A DNA stretch of 64,000 nucleotides from Closterium sp. Naga37s-1. Taxonomy: Eukaryota > Streptophyta > Zygnematophyceae > Desmidiales > Closteriaceae. The DNA is taken from positions 62,001 to 126,000 of the forward strand of contig CANJKZ010000929.1 in assembly GCA_947471745.1 (NCBI GenBank). The letters run 5' to 3'. Made by a program: the position numbers and the translations under genes. This document shows positions 28,995 through 39,895 of the stretch, piece by piece (positions within the stretch are counted from its first letter, which is position 1; each line of letters opens with the position of its first letter). The notes under the pieces were generated by a model, which saw only the letters and a list, made by a program, of their open reading frames with translations, ran no database searches and was not told where the DNA came from.

Positions 28995-31900
28995 TCGTTG
29001 GACCCCTGCTCAAGGCCAAGAGGGTAGAGGAGCAGGAGGAGGGAGAGGACGAGGCCGTGGAGGCCGTGGCGGTCGCGGTGGCGGAGCTGCAAACATGAAG
29101 AGCGGAGACAACGACAAGCACCCGAGCGACGATCGATACCCGGGTCTATTCTACTTCGTGTCGACGCAAGTACCGGCTGGTCCAGAGAAGGATGAAGGCT
29201 TTGAGGAGCCAGCAGCTGTGGGGAAGGTGACCCTACACCCCCTGGACTATTGGGTGATTGATAGTGGCGCTACCTATAGCATGACACCTCGCCCGGACTT
29301 GCTCACCGAACTCGAGCCGTCACCGGTGAAGCATGTCACATCGGCTTTGGGGCAGCGAGCAGAGGTGAAAGGCATGGGCAAGGCCATGTTCAAGGGTGCT
29401 GATGGGAAGATGGTGGGCCTCAAGAACGTGCTTTGGGTGCCCAGCCTTGCTGCAAACCTGATTTCCGTGCGGCGGTTGGCAAAGGCCGGCATGGACACGA
29501 ACTCGAAGGGAGCCAAGACCTACACCGCAAGGCTTGGCGATCGAATTCTTTGGGACCTTCATGAGGACAGGGATGTCTACAACGAGATGTGGCAGATCCC
29601 AGTGGTCCCTATGCCTAAGGAGAGGCAAGTGGCAGCAAGCATCAGCACCAAGGATGGAGCGGTCGGTAGCGACGATGGCGCGAACGGTCGCGCTAAGGAG
29701 AATGAGCTCAAGAAGAGCAAACCTGGAGGGACCAGCAAGTTCAGTGAACCTAAGGAGAGTGGTGCAGCAACCAAGGAGCAGCAAAAGGGTGAGGAGAACC
29801 CAGAGGCAGCAGCGGAGGAGGACTACGGAGAGAGTATGTGGGGCGCTATTGCGAGCGCGGCATTCTCCAATCCAACTTCGGCTACGGGGGAGTGTGATTG
29901 GCTCACCTTGCATCGGCGCATGGGGCATGTGGCCCTGCCCATCTTGCAGCAGCTAGTGAAGAATGAGATGGTTGCTGGCATACGTGTGAAGGGGGAGCCC
30001 GATGAGGTGCTTGGCTGCCCGACGTGCATTCAAGCCAAGTTCACCCGGTTTCCGTTCCCTAGTTCGGAGGCAACGGCAAAGGCACCGCTTGATGAGGTGG
30101 TGATGGACGTGGTGGGCCCCCTGAAGCTTGGAGCTGCTGGAGCTGAGTATTTTCTCACTATTGTCGACGTCTACACCCGCATGACTTGGGTGTACGTGCT
30201 GGCCAAGAAGAGCGACGTGGCTGAAACGTTGAAGACGGATTGGTTCCCGATGGTGGAGCGGCAACAAGACCGTCTAGTCAAGTCAATCCGCACCGATCGA
30301 GGGGGAGAGTTCCTGAGCAAGGAGTTTGGGTTGTGGCTGAAGAAGAATGGTATTCGGCACTCCCTCACCATGCCATACTCCCCTGCAATGAACGGCATCG
30401 CCGAGCGAGCGAACCGCACAATCACGGAGGCGGCACGCGGGTTGCTCATTGAAGCCGGGCTACCCGACTATTTCTGGCCTGATGCGGTGCGGAGCGCGTG
30501 TGTGGCCAAGAACAGAGCCTTGACTCATGTGGGAGCAGACAAATGGGTGCCCTATGTGGAGTGGCTAGGAAGGAAGCCAAAGGTGGATATGCTTCGGGTG
30601 TTCGGGTGCATGTGCATGGCGCTCGTGCCTAAGCATCTTCGGCACAACAAGCTTGGTGCCAAGGCGGTGTGGGCCGTGCACTTGGGCATGGCTCAAAACA
30701 GCAAGGGATGGCTTCTTTGGGACCCATTCACCAAGAAGTTCTTGGTGAGCAGGGACTGCAAGTTCATGGAGAACTTCATGTACAAGGATTGGAAGGCGGA
30801 GAATGAGGCGAAGATAGGCGTGCGGTTTGGGGAGGTGAAGAGTTCCGGTTTGGAGCATGTGGAGCTGCCTTTGGAACTGAGCAGCGGCAGCACAACCACA
30901 AGGCAATCCTCCCTTGTGAATGGGGGAGAGGAGGCCAATGATGCAGAGGAAGAAGAGGAGGAGGTGCAGCAAGTGAGCGAGCGTGCACCGTCACTTCCTT
31001 CCCGTACTACGAGTGCTCCACGGATTCGAGCCACACCGCAGCAATGCCAAGGCCTTCAAGTCCCTGCAGCTGAGGAGGAAGGAAGGGGGAAGAGGAGAGT
31101 TCAACCCCCTAATAGGCTGACCTATGATGCGCCGGGAAAGCAGGGCAAGACAGCCCTGGCCGGAGCGGCAATGATGGTCGGAGACGACGAGGAGAGTGAC
31201 TACGAGGAGTGTGCCTTCGCGTTCTTCTCTCCGGTGGAGATGCCGGGAGAACCAGCAACTCTCAAGGAGGCTTTGGAGAGTAGTGATGCTGAGGAGTGGA
31301 AGAAGGCCATGGAGAGTGAGCTGAAGAGCATCGAGGAGAATGACACGTTTGAATTGGTGGAGCTACCGGAGGGGCGTACGGCGATAACGTCCAAGTGGCT
31401 CTTCAAAATCAAGTTGGATGCCGACGGCAAGATCGAGCGCTACAAGTCTAGGCTTGTAGCCAAGGGGTACCAGCAGAAGGAGAAGGTGGACTTCAAGGAG
31501 CTGTTTGCCCCTGTGGTGAAGCCGACGACGCTGCGAACCCTATTCGCGGGAGCCGCCATCAAAGGATGGGTAGTAAAGCAAATGGACATCGTAACGGCAT
31601 TCCTTAACGGCATCCTTGAGGAGGAGATTTTTATGGCGCAGCCAGAGGGGTTTGATGATGGTAGTGGCAGAGTGTGGAAGCTGAAGAAGGCCCTCTATGG
31701 GCTGAAGCAGGCCCCTAGGCAATGGTACATGAAGCTGCGCGAAGTGTTGGAGGGGATCGGCTTCACTCCCTCAACGGCCGATCACTCCTTGTTCATGCTT
31801 GGCGAGGGGGAGCAGAGGAGTTTCATGGTGGTTTATGTGGATGACATCCTCATTTTCTCACCGTCTTCTGACCTTGTGAAGGAGGTGATGCTGAAGCTTC

Positions 31901-32832
31901 AAGACAAGTTCAAGTGCAAGGCCCTTGGTGACGTGAGCTTCTACCTTGGGCTCCACATCGAACGAGATGTGGAGAAGCGGTGCATGCGGGTGCATCAACG
32001 AAAGTACCTGGAGGCATTGGCTGCCAACTTTGGGCAGAGTGAAGGCCATGTGGCTACACCCTTTCCCTCTGGGTTCAAGTGTGTGAAGGGACCAGAGGAG
32101 GAGAGCGTTGGTGAAGAGGAGAGGCGCCGATTTCACTCGTTGGTGGGCAGCCTCATGTATGCGGCGGTAAACACCCGACCGGACGTCGCGTTTGCTACCG
32201 GGCAGCTGGCTAGGGTTGTGCAATGCCCTAATGAGGAGCAGGTAGCAGCTGGAATGAGGGTGGCCAAGTATCTTGGCCAAACACCGACCGTTGGGCTGCA
32301 ATACTCGGCGGCGGCACAAAGGCGCCAAAAGGGCGCGGATGGTGTTGAACCCGGGCGTTTGTTCCTCACCGCCTACTCGGATGCTTCATATGCATCAGAA
32401 CCAGAGGACATGACAAGTGTGGGAGGCTTCATATGCTGTGTTGGTGGAGGCCCAACTGCTTGGGAGAGCAAGAAGCAGGTTGACCAAGCTTTGAGCTCGG
32501 TGGAGTCCGAGTACATGGCACTCTTCCGTGCCGTACGGGAGATTGTGTGGCAGCGGCGTTTGTTGGCTGAATTGGGGGAGGAGCAGCAAGGACCTACCCC
32601 ACTGTACTGTGACAGCCAGGGTGCCATTGCTCTTGCTAAGAACCCTGTGTTGCATGGACTCACGAAGCACATGAGGGTGAAGTGGCATTGGACGAGGAGC
32701 ATGGTGGCCGCGGGTGAAGTTGAGTTGCACTATGTGAAGACGACAAGGCAGCCAGCTGACATGATGACCAAGAGGTTGGTGGAGCAGCAGCATTGGAAGT
32801 GTTGCAAGCTGGCTGGGATGGCTCTGAACTGA
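28756..32832 (+). CDS. Copia-D pol: zinc knuckle, protease, integrase, RT, RNase H
   Basis: The 1,358-codon frame reads CHYCHKSGHMWRDC (knuckle) and protease VIDSGATYSM (Asp near residue 169). The HHCC domain runs from about 380 (LHRRMGH, CPTCIQAKF). The integrase core has DVVGPLK, RTDRGGEF and GIAERAN (about 452, 513, 546). RT has KQMDIVTAFLNG and an intact YVDD at about 1027-1030, and RNase H has YSDASY, SVESEYMAL and YCDSQGAIALA (about 1207, 1250, 1285), ending in PADMMTKRL. Every catalytic residue I can check is present. The ATG at 28756 is only the first in this frame and overlaps gag; native expression needs a frame change from gag. The stop is at 32830-32832. Confidence 0.95.
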   Translation: MSWRVRMALGQRASAVDMVEEEAEDEGEEGLVAATSAEAASGGYGSDDKSYGRGRGRFDGECHYCHKSGHMWRDCYKLPDRWTPAQGQEGRGAGGGRGRGRGGRGGRGGGAANMKSGDNDKHPSDDRYPGLFYFVSTQVPAGPEKDEGFEEPAAVGKVTLHPLDYWVIDSGATYSMTPRPDLLTELEPSPVKHVTSALGQRAEVKGMGKAMFKGADGKMVGLKNVLWVPSLAANLISVRRLAKAGMDTNSKGAKTYTARLGDRILWDLHEDRDVYNEMWQIPVVPMPKERQVAASISTKDGAVGSDDGANGRAKENELKKSKPGGTSKFSEPKESGAATKEQQKGEENPEAAAEEDYGESMWGAIASAAFSNPTSATGECDWLTLHRRMGHVALPILQQLVKNEMVAGIRVKGEPDEVLGCPTCIQAKFTRFPFPSSEATAKAPLDEVVMDVVGPLKLGAAGAEYFLTIVDVYTRMTWVYVLAKKSDVAETLKTDWFPMVERQQDRLVKSIRTDRGGEFLSKEFGLWLKKNGIRHSLTMPYSPAMNGIAERANRTITEAARGLLIEAGLPDYFWPDAVRSACVAKNRALTHVGADKWVPYVEWLGRKPKVDMLRVFGCMCMALVPKHLRHNKLGAKAVWAVHLGMAQNSKGWLLWDPFTKKFLVSRDCKFMENFMYKDWKAENEAKIGVRFGEVKSSGLEHVELPLELSSGSTTTRQSSLVNGGEEANDAEEEEEEVQQVSERAPSLPSRTTSAPRIRATPQQCQGLQVPAAEEEGRGKRRVQPPNRLTYDAPGKQGKTALAGAAMMVGDDEESDYEECAFAFFSPVEMPGEPATLKEALESSDAEEWKKAMESELKSIEENDTFELVELPEGRTAITSKWLFKIKLDADGKIERYKSRLVAKGYQQKEKVDFKELFAPVVKPTTLRTLFAGAAIKGWVVKQMDIVTAFLNGILEEEIFMAQPEGFDDGSGRVWKLKKALYGLKQAPRQWYMKLREVLEGIGFTPSTADHSLFMLGEGEQRSFMVVYVDDILIFSPSSDLVKEVMLKLQDKFKCKALGDVSFYLGLHIERDVEKRCMRVHQRKYLEALAANFGQSEGHVATPFPSGFKCVKGPEEESVGEEERRRFHSLVGSLMYAAVNTRPDVAFATGQLARVVQCPNEEQVAAGMRVAKYLGQTPTVGLQYSAAAQRRQKGADGVEPGRLFLTAYSDASYASEPEDMTSVGGFICCVGGGPTAWESKKQVDQALSSVESEYMALFRAVREIVWQRRLLAELGEEQQGPTPLYCDSQGAIALAKNPVLHGLTKHMRVKWHWTRSMVAAGEVELHYVKTTRQPADMMTKRLVEQQHWKCCKLAGMALN

Positions 32833-32860
32833 GAGAGCAAGATCCTAAGGCCAACAATCC

Positions 32861-32871
32861 GAGGGGGAGTT
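32861..32871 (+). other. Polypurine tract of copia D
   Basis: GAGGGGGAGTT sits directly before TGTTGG of the 3' LTR. Confidence 0.85.
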
Positions 32872-33670
32872 TGTTGGTGCAACCCTACGGTTTGCATTCG
32901 GCTTGTTGTCCGTGTGCGTGCATGCGTGTGTGCATGGAATGGTATGAGGGCATGAATTAATATATATTTCATGCTTACAATAGTGTGTGAATGATGAGGC
33001 ATGATTTTGAATGTGTGTGTCGAGTCAATAGCGAGTTATCGCTAGTTGCGTGCGACGTCGTTGTTTGCGTGTCGTGTGCGGTTTTCTATTTTTGTCGTGT
33101 GTGGAACGTTCGGCGTGTCGCAGGTGTGCGCAGCAGACTTTCAAGAACTCAAGGAAGAATTTACCTTGAAGAAACAGAGCCTTGGTTTCAAGAATCAAGT
33201 GATTTCGAAGCTCTCCAAAAGGGTAAACTTTAAGATAGTGAGAATAGTTGCATTACTTTGTGTAGTGTAACATTTCTCTTGGTGTAGGCCCTTGTGGAGG
33301 GTAGTTTCGAGACCCTTCGTGGTTGGGGACAGTGTGGCACTGTTCCACATCACTGTACCTCGGCTCTTGGGGTTTGTAGGAGCTGGGAGTCATTCCCAAC
33401 TCGTAACTCTTCCTATCTTGTGTTCTAAGACTATAGTGGCTGCCATAGTACCGTTCGTTCAAACCGACGCTGTGTCGTCAATTCTTTATCAAATCGTGCA
33501 ATCTAAATTGCTAATTGTAGACGACGTGAAGACGCTCCAGATCCAATTTGAATCAAGTCATTTGCAGCTGTGAGCAGAACGCTATCAACGTTTGAAGCCG
33601 CTGTGCAGAAATCCGTCTGTGCACTCTATCTTTCGTTTTAGGCACATTCAAGTCTATTGTGACTATAACA
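32872..33670 (+). repeat. 3' LTR of copia D (799 bp)
   Basis: Same ends as the 5' LTR, with four substitutions confined to 33515-33553. Followed by the CACAG duplication at 33671-33675. Confidence 0.95.
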
Positions 33671-33675
33671 CACAG

Positions 33676-33930
33676 GCCAATGCCCTGCACTCCAAGACCA
33701 ACGAGGCCCTGGTTGCGGACGAGCTTGGCATGCAGAAGCCCTTTGCCCCCCTGAGTGAGGGGCAGCTGCACCAGCTTATTTAGCCCCCGTTCGACCACTA
33801 GGGTCGGACAGAGGGGCGGGTGTGGGTAGGAGATGATGTGGTAGTTAGGAGGTATGTTTGTTTGTTATTTGTCCTGCATGTGTCCGCATCTACCTTTGTA
33901 CCACCCCTTAATTAATATAAGGTCCATTCG
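33676..33930 (+). pseudogene. Non-LTR element: last codons and 3' UTR
   Basis: After removal of copia D and one CACAG, the frame continues as ANALHSKTNEALVADELGMQ, PFAPLSEGQLHQLI and ends at TAG 33781-33783. The following AT-richer sequence ends near TTAATTAATATAAGG without a poly(A) tail, so the 3' limit is approximate. Confidence 0.72.
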
Positions 33931-33939
33931 AGAGAGAGG

Positions 33940-34140
33940 TGACTTTAGTGCAGGGGGAGGTGAATGCAGTGAAGGGGGAGGTGAATGCAATCAAGGGGGA
34001 GATGGCAGCAGTGAAGGGGGGAGATGGCAGCAGCAGCGACGGATAAGGTGGCGATGGGACGGCAGAGTGAACGATTGTTGATGTTGGAGGGGAGGTGGGT
34101 TGTGTAGAGGGAGGTGAGTGAGTTAATGCACTCGGCGTTG
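33940..34140 (+). pseudogene. Coiled-coil exon (5' part of the LRR gene?)
   Basis: One frame reads QGEVNAVKGEVNAIKGEMA, a heptad-like repeat made from a short GGGGGAGGTGAATGCA DNA repeat. After a frame change it continues ATDKVAMGRQSERLLMLE and SELMHSALK. I treat it as an exon of the same host gene because it is on the same strand and precedes another coiled-coil exon, but no splice site is certain. Confidence 0.4.
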
Positions 34141-34715
34141 AAGTTCACGTTATCCTACATTACTCATTATTCTCTCTCCTGCACCCCATGCCCATGTACT
34201 CCATTTGTCTCCATCCTTGGGCTTGCCTCCCGTCCTGTGCACTCAGTGCAGGTTCCTTCCCATGACTGCCAGCTCAATCTTACGTGTGTAATCCTGCTTG
34301 CCAGCTCATGCATATTCAATGCCCCCTGCTCCATTTGTCTCCTCCTGCGAACTTAGCTAGGGACTTGCTTGTCTTACTCTTCCTCTTGCAGTCCCCGTCC
34401 CCTGCTCTTGCTGCCCCCTTCCTCCACTCTCCTGCCACACCAGGTGGGCATGCTGCTGCCAGGGCTGCTGGTCGCCCTCCTCGCCGCTGCCATCATGTAT
34501 GCACCCACTTCGTTTTTACCTTATATGTCCTCGTTGTTACCTCGCTCTCATGGGGTATGCCTTCACATCTGCACATTTCCCCAACTTTTGTCATGTTCAT
34601 CAATAGCTTCCCTCACATGCTGTTTGAATTTGAGGCCTCTCTGCTTACTTCCTCTTACCACTCGCATTTTTTTTACCTGTCCTCCTATCTTCCTACTCTA
34701 TATGTGTTACGTTGT

Positions 34716-34819
34716 GTTCCCATGTGCTGCCATGTGTTCCTATGTGCTGCCATGTATTCCCATATACTGCCATGCGTTCTATTGTGCTGCCATGAAATCC
34801 CATGTGCTTCCATGTGTAG
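34716..34819 (+). repeat. 20-21 bp intronic repeat
   Basis: Five imperfect copies of GTTCCCATGTGCTGCCATGT lie just before a candidate splice acceptor (TGTAG at 34815-34819). Confidence 0.75.
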
Positions 34820-35064
34820 GAACCATACAAATTCCCATATGCAGAGAGAAAGTGAAGTTGTTGGGTCCTTCAACGCAAGTATGGCCAAAACAGAGGCGAT
34901 GGAGATGAGAATGAGGGCGCTTGGCGTGCAGCTGGAAGAGACAAGGAGGGAGCTTGCAGCAGCCAAGGGGGATTTAAAGGAGGCTGAGAGGAGACGAGTG
35001 AGAGAGATGAGGGAGAGTGAAAATCAGGCAGAGTGCAGGCGGCTATCAGAAGATAGCATGGGAG
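34820..35064 (+). pseudogene. Coiled-coil exon upstream of the LRR exon
   Basis: It reads ASMAKTEAMEMRMRALGVQL, EETRRELAAAKGDLKEAE and MRESENQAECRRLSEDSMG, strongly coiled-coil, followed by a GTGAGT donor at 35065. The acceptor may be 34819 or the CAG at 34843. No stop inside. Charged coiled-coil exons before LRRs occur in many plant proteins; no specific family is recognised. Confidence 0.6.
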
Positions 35065-35186
35065 GTGAGTGCTGAGTAAACCGCTTGACAAAGCATGCAT
35101 AGTTTTAGAGGGCATGTGTGTCTGCTGTTGTTACGATGATCATTATTTCTTTTCTCATTCATTCCCTCTTCATCCATCACCTCCAG

Positions 35187-35640
35187 CAAATCAAGTCATC
35201 TTCACAAAGTACCATACTGCATCTGGCAAATCTCCACAGTCTCCCAGACGCCATGCTCGCCCATGTGTCCACCATGCTGCATTTGACAAGCATTGACTTG
35301 CACTCTAGCTCAGGCTTCAGTGCAGAGGGCATCAAGCACTTCTACAGGCTGCCGGAGCTAGAGCAGATATACCTGTATAGCACAGACGTCTAAGACAGTG
35401 CCTTGGAAGGCATTGGGTCCTTGACCAGTCTTCAGTACCTTGATCTCCAGAGGACCGAGGTGGCAGATGCTGGTCTGTCGCATTTGACACCTCTCTCCTC
35501 GCTCAAAGCATTGTGGCTTTGTGGCTGCAAGGGTGTGACGGATGCTGGCATGGTTCATGTGGGGAGGCTGATAGGGCTCGAGGGTCTTGCTCTGAGTAGC
35601 ATATCAGTCACGGATGATAGGTTGAAGTAGCTGACTACCC
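35187..35640 (+). pseudogene. Leucine-rich repeat exon of a host gene
   Basis: After a CACCTCCAG acceptor, the exon reads a series of LRRs of the cysteine-containing/GALA-like type: ILHLANLHSLPDAMLAHV, LTSIDLHSSSGFSAEGIKHF, LEQIYLYSTDV, LTSLQYLDLQRTEVADAGL, LKALWLCGCKGVTDAGMVHV and LEGLALSSISVTDDRL. A TAA at 35391-35393 and a TAG at 35628-35630 (probably from CAG) interrupt it. LRRs bind protein ligands; substrate and location cannot be told. With two stops it is probably a pseudogene or a truncated copy. Confidence 0.8.
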
Positions 35641-37070
35641 TTACCAGAAGGGGGTGACTTTGTTAAGGATGGTGTACGTAAGTGTATAAGTAGGCAGGCT
35701 GGCAGAGGATTGCTGATTGAGCCTGGGGAGAGGCGTGGAGGCAAGGGGTGTGAAGCATGAGGGGAGGTATGCATGCGGAGGAGTGAGGCTTGAAATGGTG
35801 GTTGTGCACGGCTCAAAACATTGCAAATTGCATCGAGGCATGTACTCATGGTAGAACTCAATTGGTACCTTGCTGGTGGACAGAAGCAGGTGCTGGGTTT
35901 GCTGGGCTAGAAATCAAGTGTGTAAGGGGAGGTAGGCTGGATGCACCATGTGTGCCTGGCTCTGGTTCCAACTCGCTGTACAATGCCTATTTACATCGGC
36001 GCAAGGGCGGTATGCTTGCATATACTCTTTCTGATCTGAGGCACGTTGCAGATCGCGTAGATATGCATCTAGTGATTATGGTCTGTATAACCCCTTCCAT
36101 TAGCATCTGGTCAAGAGAGCGTTTTGATCATGTTCTAGTGTTGAGCTCCAGCCATTGAAAAAACAGCTTGTGCGGTATGAAATGAACACACACTTGTTCA
36201 GCAGATATTTGGCAGCGGCTTGCTAGTGGAGACCGTACTCTGATGGCAATCCAATGGCTGGTATAGCAGGCTGTATAGTGGCTCCTTTCACAAACAGGAG
36301 AGGATCATGGGAAAACAGAAAGTGAGCACAGTGAGTAAGGCAAATTTCTTGCCAGGCAAACTTCTTGTTAGACTTGCCTGATACCGTACAATGCGCGAAG
36401 CGTTTGGATTTATGTGAATTTCAGTGTGATGTGACGCGAGCCTGATAAGAGGCTGGTCTGTTAAGAGGTTGTAGGAACACGCCCTACGTAAGTAGTATAA
36501 CTAGTAAGGAATTGCTCTCAAAACTTTCAAGCATTTTTAACAGAGGCACACTGATCATGTTCATTTGATGATGGTCCAATATCATCCTATGGGACACTTA
36601 TTTTGCACACTACCATTAATCCCATGTGGTGGTACAAGAGGGGCTGTGGCTTGCTAAATGATATTCAGAAGCCATTCTCCTGGCTCAGGTGGGTGGCATG
36701 GGATGGAGAGGTGGTGCCTGAGGGAGGGAGGGAGAGGTAGTGCCAAAGGGTGTAATGGCTACGGTGCTGCTTGGCTAAGATGGTGGGGGAGCAGGTGGGA
36801 GGTTGATGGCGGACGGAGAAGGAGGAGTTGCGATGGGAGGGGCAGTTGGTCTATGAATAGGGTAAATGGAAAGAAGGGAATACAATTAAAAGATCCGCAA
36901 TGAAAATGGTATGGATTTGTACAGATGAGCTGCTAATAGCTATAAGGGAGGAGGAGAGGATTGGGAGGCCTTAAGATGGGGAGGGGATATAAGCCAGAGA
37001 AAAAGGGGATGTCGGGGAGGGAGAGGAGAAGGGATACGGGGAGGAATGGACACAACAGAGCATGAGAGTT
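35641..37070. other. No gene recognised
   Basis: About 1.4 kb of mixed composition with no convincing frame, element end or splice pattern. The first 100 bases may be decayed continuation of the LRR exon (GGGGGTGACTTTGTTAAGG). Confidence 0.4.
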
Positions 37071-37226
37071 GGTGAAGCACAAAGACGACCGGGATTGGAG
37101 GGGAATGGGGGGTTAAAAGGACTCATGCGACACCTGTCATGAGCAGCTAAGAAGGTGGTGAAGCACAAAGACGACTGGGAGTGGAGGGGAATGGGGGGGT
37201 TAAAGAGACTCATGCGACACCTGTCA
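37071..37226 (+). repeat. Direct repeat of about 70 bp, period 86
   Basis: GGTGAAGCACAAAGACGAC through CTCATGCGACACCTGTCA occurs at 37071-37139 and 37157-37226 with a few differences, separated by 17 bp. Confidence 0.85.
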
Positions 37227-39487
37227 GATCTTAGTGCTGCTTGACCCGCTCTCCCCAGCCACCATCCTTGCATCATGACTCATGACCATTGTATTAGATG
37301 CATGCTCTAGCGGGTGGCAAGCACCACAAAATCGGCATGTGCAACTTGATGAGCCCCACTTGAGTTGTGGCCGAACTGGGTCAAACTGTACCAAGTCGTA
37401 CAACACTGCAACATTCTGAGGCAAGCCATCAGTTCGACGCCACATATGACTTGAGCCATGCGGGTCCATATTCAAAGCTATAACATGGAAGTTGGAGCTC
37501 ATTCTGAAGCTCTAGCTTGAGCTCGCTAGTGGTTTCCACCCCCCTACTACTCTAGCACGTTATTTGCGGTCAGCAAAAATTTAAGATCAGGCCGTTTCAG
37601 GTTTGGCCCGACCTGGTTCCATCCAGGCCGGTTCGGGTTCAACTTATTCTCATGCATACCTATCCCTATCGATCAGGAGATAAGTCAAGGTCAAGAAGCT
37701 GGCTGTTAGGTTGTAGGGAGGGGGGATAAGCGGAGAAGGGGGGTGACAGGGGGTTTGGGTGGAAGAGAGGGGTGTTGGAAGAGGGACGAGGGCTGTATAT
37801 CAGAAAATGGAACTCGATGGCAGAAGAACGGCTGCGGTGGAAGGGGGATGGGAGGGGGGGGATGATATGAGGGAGGTGGAGGTGGGTGGATGGATGTGGT
37901 GATTCTGCAGCGAAGTAATTAAATGGGCATGGAGATGAAGATGGAGACGTGTTGAGATGCGATGCATGGGGGGAGGAGTTGAGACTGTCCACACCAATCT
38001 CCTCACCACTCTCAAGTGTCCACATCGATATGCCCTGTAGGTGTGTCCACACGTGCAGCCCAAAAGCCCTACGTGACCAGTGAGTAAGGAGAAGCTTGCA
38101 GTTAAGTGCATTTTCTGCCTTGAATTCCCCTGCCACACCTCCCTCCTGCCCGCCTCCAACATCGTGTAAAAGGCAGTGTGAAGCTAAATCTTGGGTGGCA
38201 CAATGTCACATCCACGGGCACAGGGTCTGCGGACTCGCTCTTGCATACCTCGCCTCTCCTTCATGCCTCCACCTCATTCGCAGCTGACCTGCTATGGGAC
38301 GCAAAGTAAGATGTTGGGTCTAGAACGCTGAAGGGAGATGGGAATATGCGTGCAGGGGTGGAAGGTGGGGGGAGTGGGAGGGAAGGAGAGGAGAAAAAGA
38401 GAAGAAGGAGATGTTCAATAAAGAGGCGAGGAGAGAGTATATGTAGGAAATGCGAGTTACCAGTACAGATATATGGGATGGGAGGAGACCTAGTGCAGTG
38501 GCAAAGGATGGGTAAAGGCGAGAGGGTGGAAAGATGTAATCCAAGACATATGCTTGTAGTGGTGAACGCACGTGAGGTGTGTCACTGTCGTGCAATGCAA
38601 AACAGCGAGCCACCTTTTGTGGATACATGCGAATAATATTGTACAGTGCATGGCACGCGATAGGGATGAAGGGGGAGCAAGTGATCAAGCAAGATTGTGC
38701 TGCTGATTGGTCAAGTAGCTCCCAACTTAGCTTTTCACCTCCGCGCTGATACCATCCTTGCCCTACAACTGTTCAATGAGAAGCTGTGCGTATTCCTGCA
38801 CTAGTGCAAGTGACACGACGCAGCAGTGCCTTCCCTCCATCGAACTCACTTTCTGTCGCCTCCACGTTGTCACCATTGTTGCTCTGCTGCCATCAGCTAA
38901 GAGCCTCGCTTGCATTCCACCCAGTACTGGCATTGGCACAATGCAGCAGTGCCTTCACACACGGTGAGTGCAAGGATGAGAGGCATCACTGAGATTGTGC
39001 TGAGCGAGGACTCACCTGCGACGGTCAGCTATGACGGCGTGCGCATTCATGTTGCAAGCAATTGCAGCCTTGCACCGCAAAACGGGGCATGCATTACTGG
39101 ACCCTGCACGTCGCCACTTGGCAGAGGAGCACGCCACATTCTTTTGCGCCCATCGCCATCCCACCGTGCATGCCTATGTTTGATCGTGTTCGCACGAGTC
39201 ACTTCGCATTTCATGTACGGATTCATGATGGGATGAGTCGCCCATCACCATTCTGGATGTTTCGCCCAGTACTGTTTACAACACTCCCTAGCGTCCACTT
39301 TTGTGAGCGTAGCGAAGCGCTCAGTGCGAATTTTGCCGGTGCGTGCTTGCGCCGGAAATCATCACATTGCGGCATTGTGAGGTTGAGGACGTAGATCTAC
39401 CAATCCGACGGCATGGATTGCGATTGGGCTGCGACGAGAAAGTTCATGACTTCATATGATGTGCGGGATGCAATGTAAGAGGGGCCA
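37227..39487. other. No gene recognised, gene-poor DNA
   Basis: No element structure found. A possible coding trace lies at 38742-38790 (ADTILALQLFNEKLCVFL) before a stop, and another at 38975-39060 (ITEIVLSEDSPATVSYDGVR). I do not recognise either. GCGCCGGAAATC near 39345-39360 may belong to an unrecognised repeat. Confidence 0.4.
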
Positions 39488-39890
39488 TGAAACGCGCTTG
39501 GCAGGGAGGTAGTAGCCTTAGTAGGCTTGAGAAACGGGTATGAAGTGCTCTCTAGGGGTCTCTGGAATTTGCACTATGACTTCACCAATTTGACAGTACA
39601 ATTTTATAGTGCACATTCACAAATCAAGTCGCGACACTCTGGATTTCTCAATGGTAACCCAACCCTTTGAAATGAACCTGCTGTGAAATGCAGAGAATTA
39701 TTGCGGTACGGGAATGGATGGCGAGCGTGGTTACGGGGCTGTAATTTTGTCGGTGTGGTTGGCGAAGTCGACGAGGGGTCGGAACTTCGGTGTTCTGCGT
39801 TTCGTACTTTTCGTGGGTGGGATTGACTTGGGCTGCGTGTCAGGATCTGGTCGCCCAGCAGCAGGTTAAGACGTTTGACCAATCCGAACT
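39488..39890 (-). repeat. 3' LTR region of gypsy E
   Basis: Non-coding sequence between the chromodomain stop (39896-39898) and the LTR terminus at 39488. The exact LTR start is not resolved and no clear polypurine tract is seen. Confidence 0.5.
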
Positions 39891-39895
39891 GTTGG

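Larger units (their letters stand above)
27232..33670 (+). mobile_element. Copia family D, nearly intact element (6,439 bp)
   Basis: Two 799-bp LTRs (27232-28030 and 32872-33670) with only four differences, a CACAG target duplication, an initiator-Met-type primer site, gag, a single 1,358-codon pol frame and a polypurine tract make this the best preserved element of the window. It lies inside the ORF of the non-LTR element, whose codons continue directly at 33676. The one visible defect is a frame change between gag and the zinc knuckle near 28875. Confidence 0.96.

Noticed and set aside
38742..39240. Possible host exons (ALQLFNEKLCVFL, EIVLSEDSPATVSYDG)
   Set aside because: Short, without splice support or recognisable family; left as unannotated DNA.
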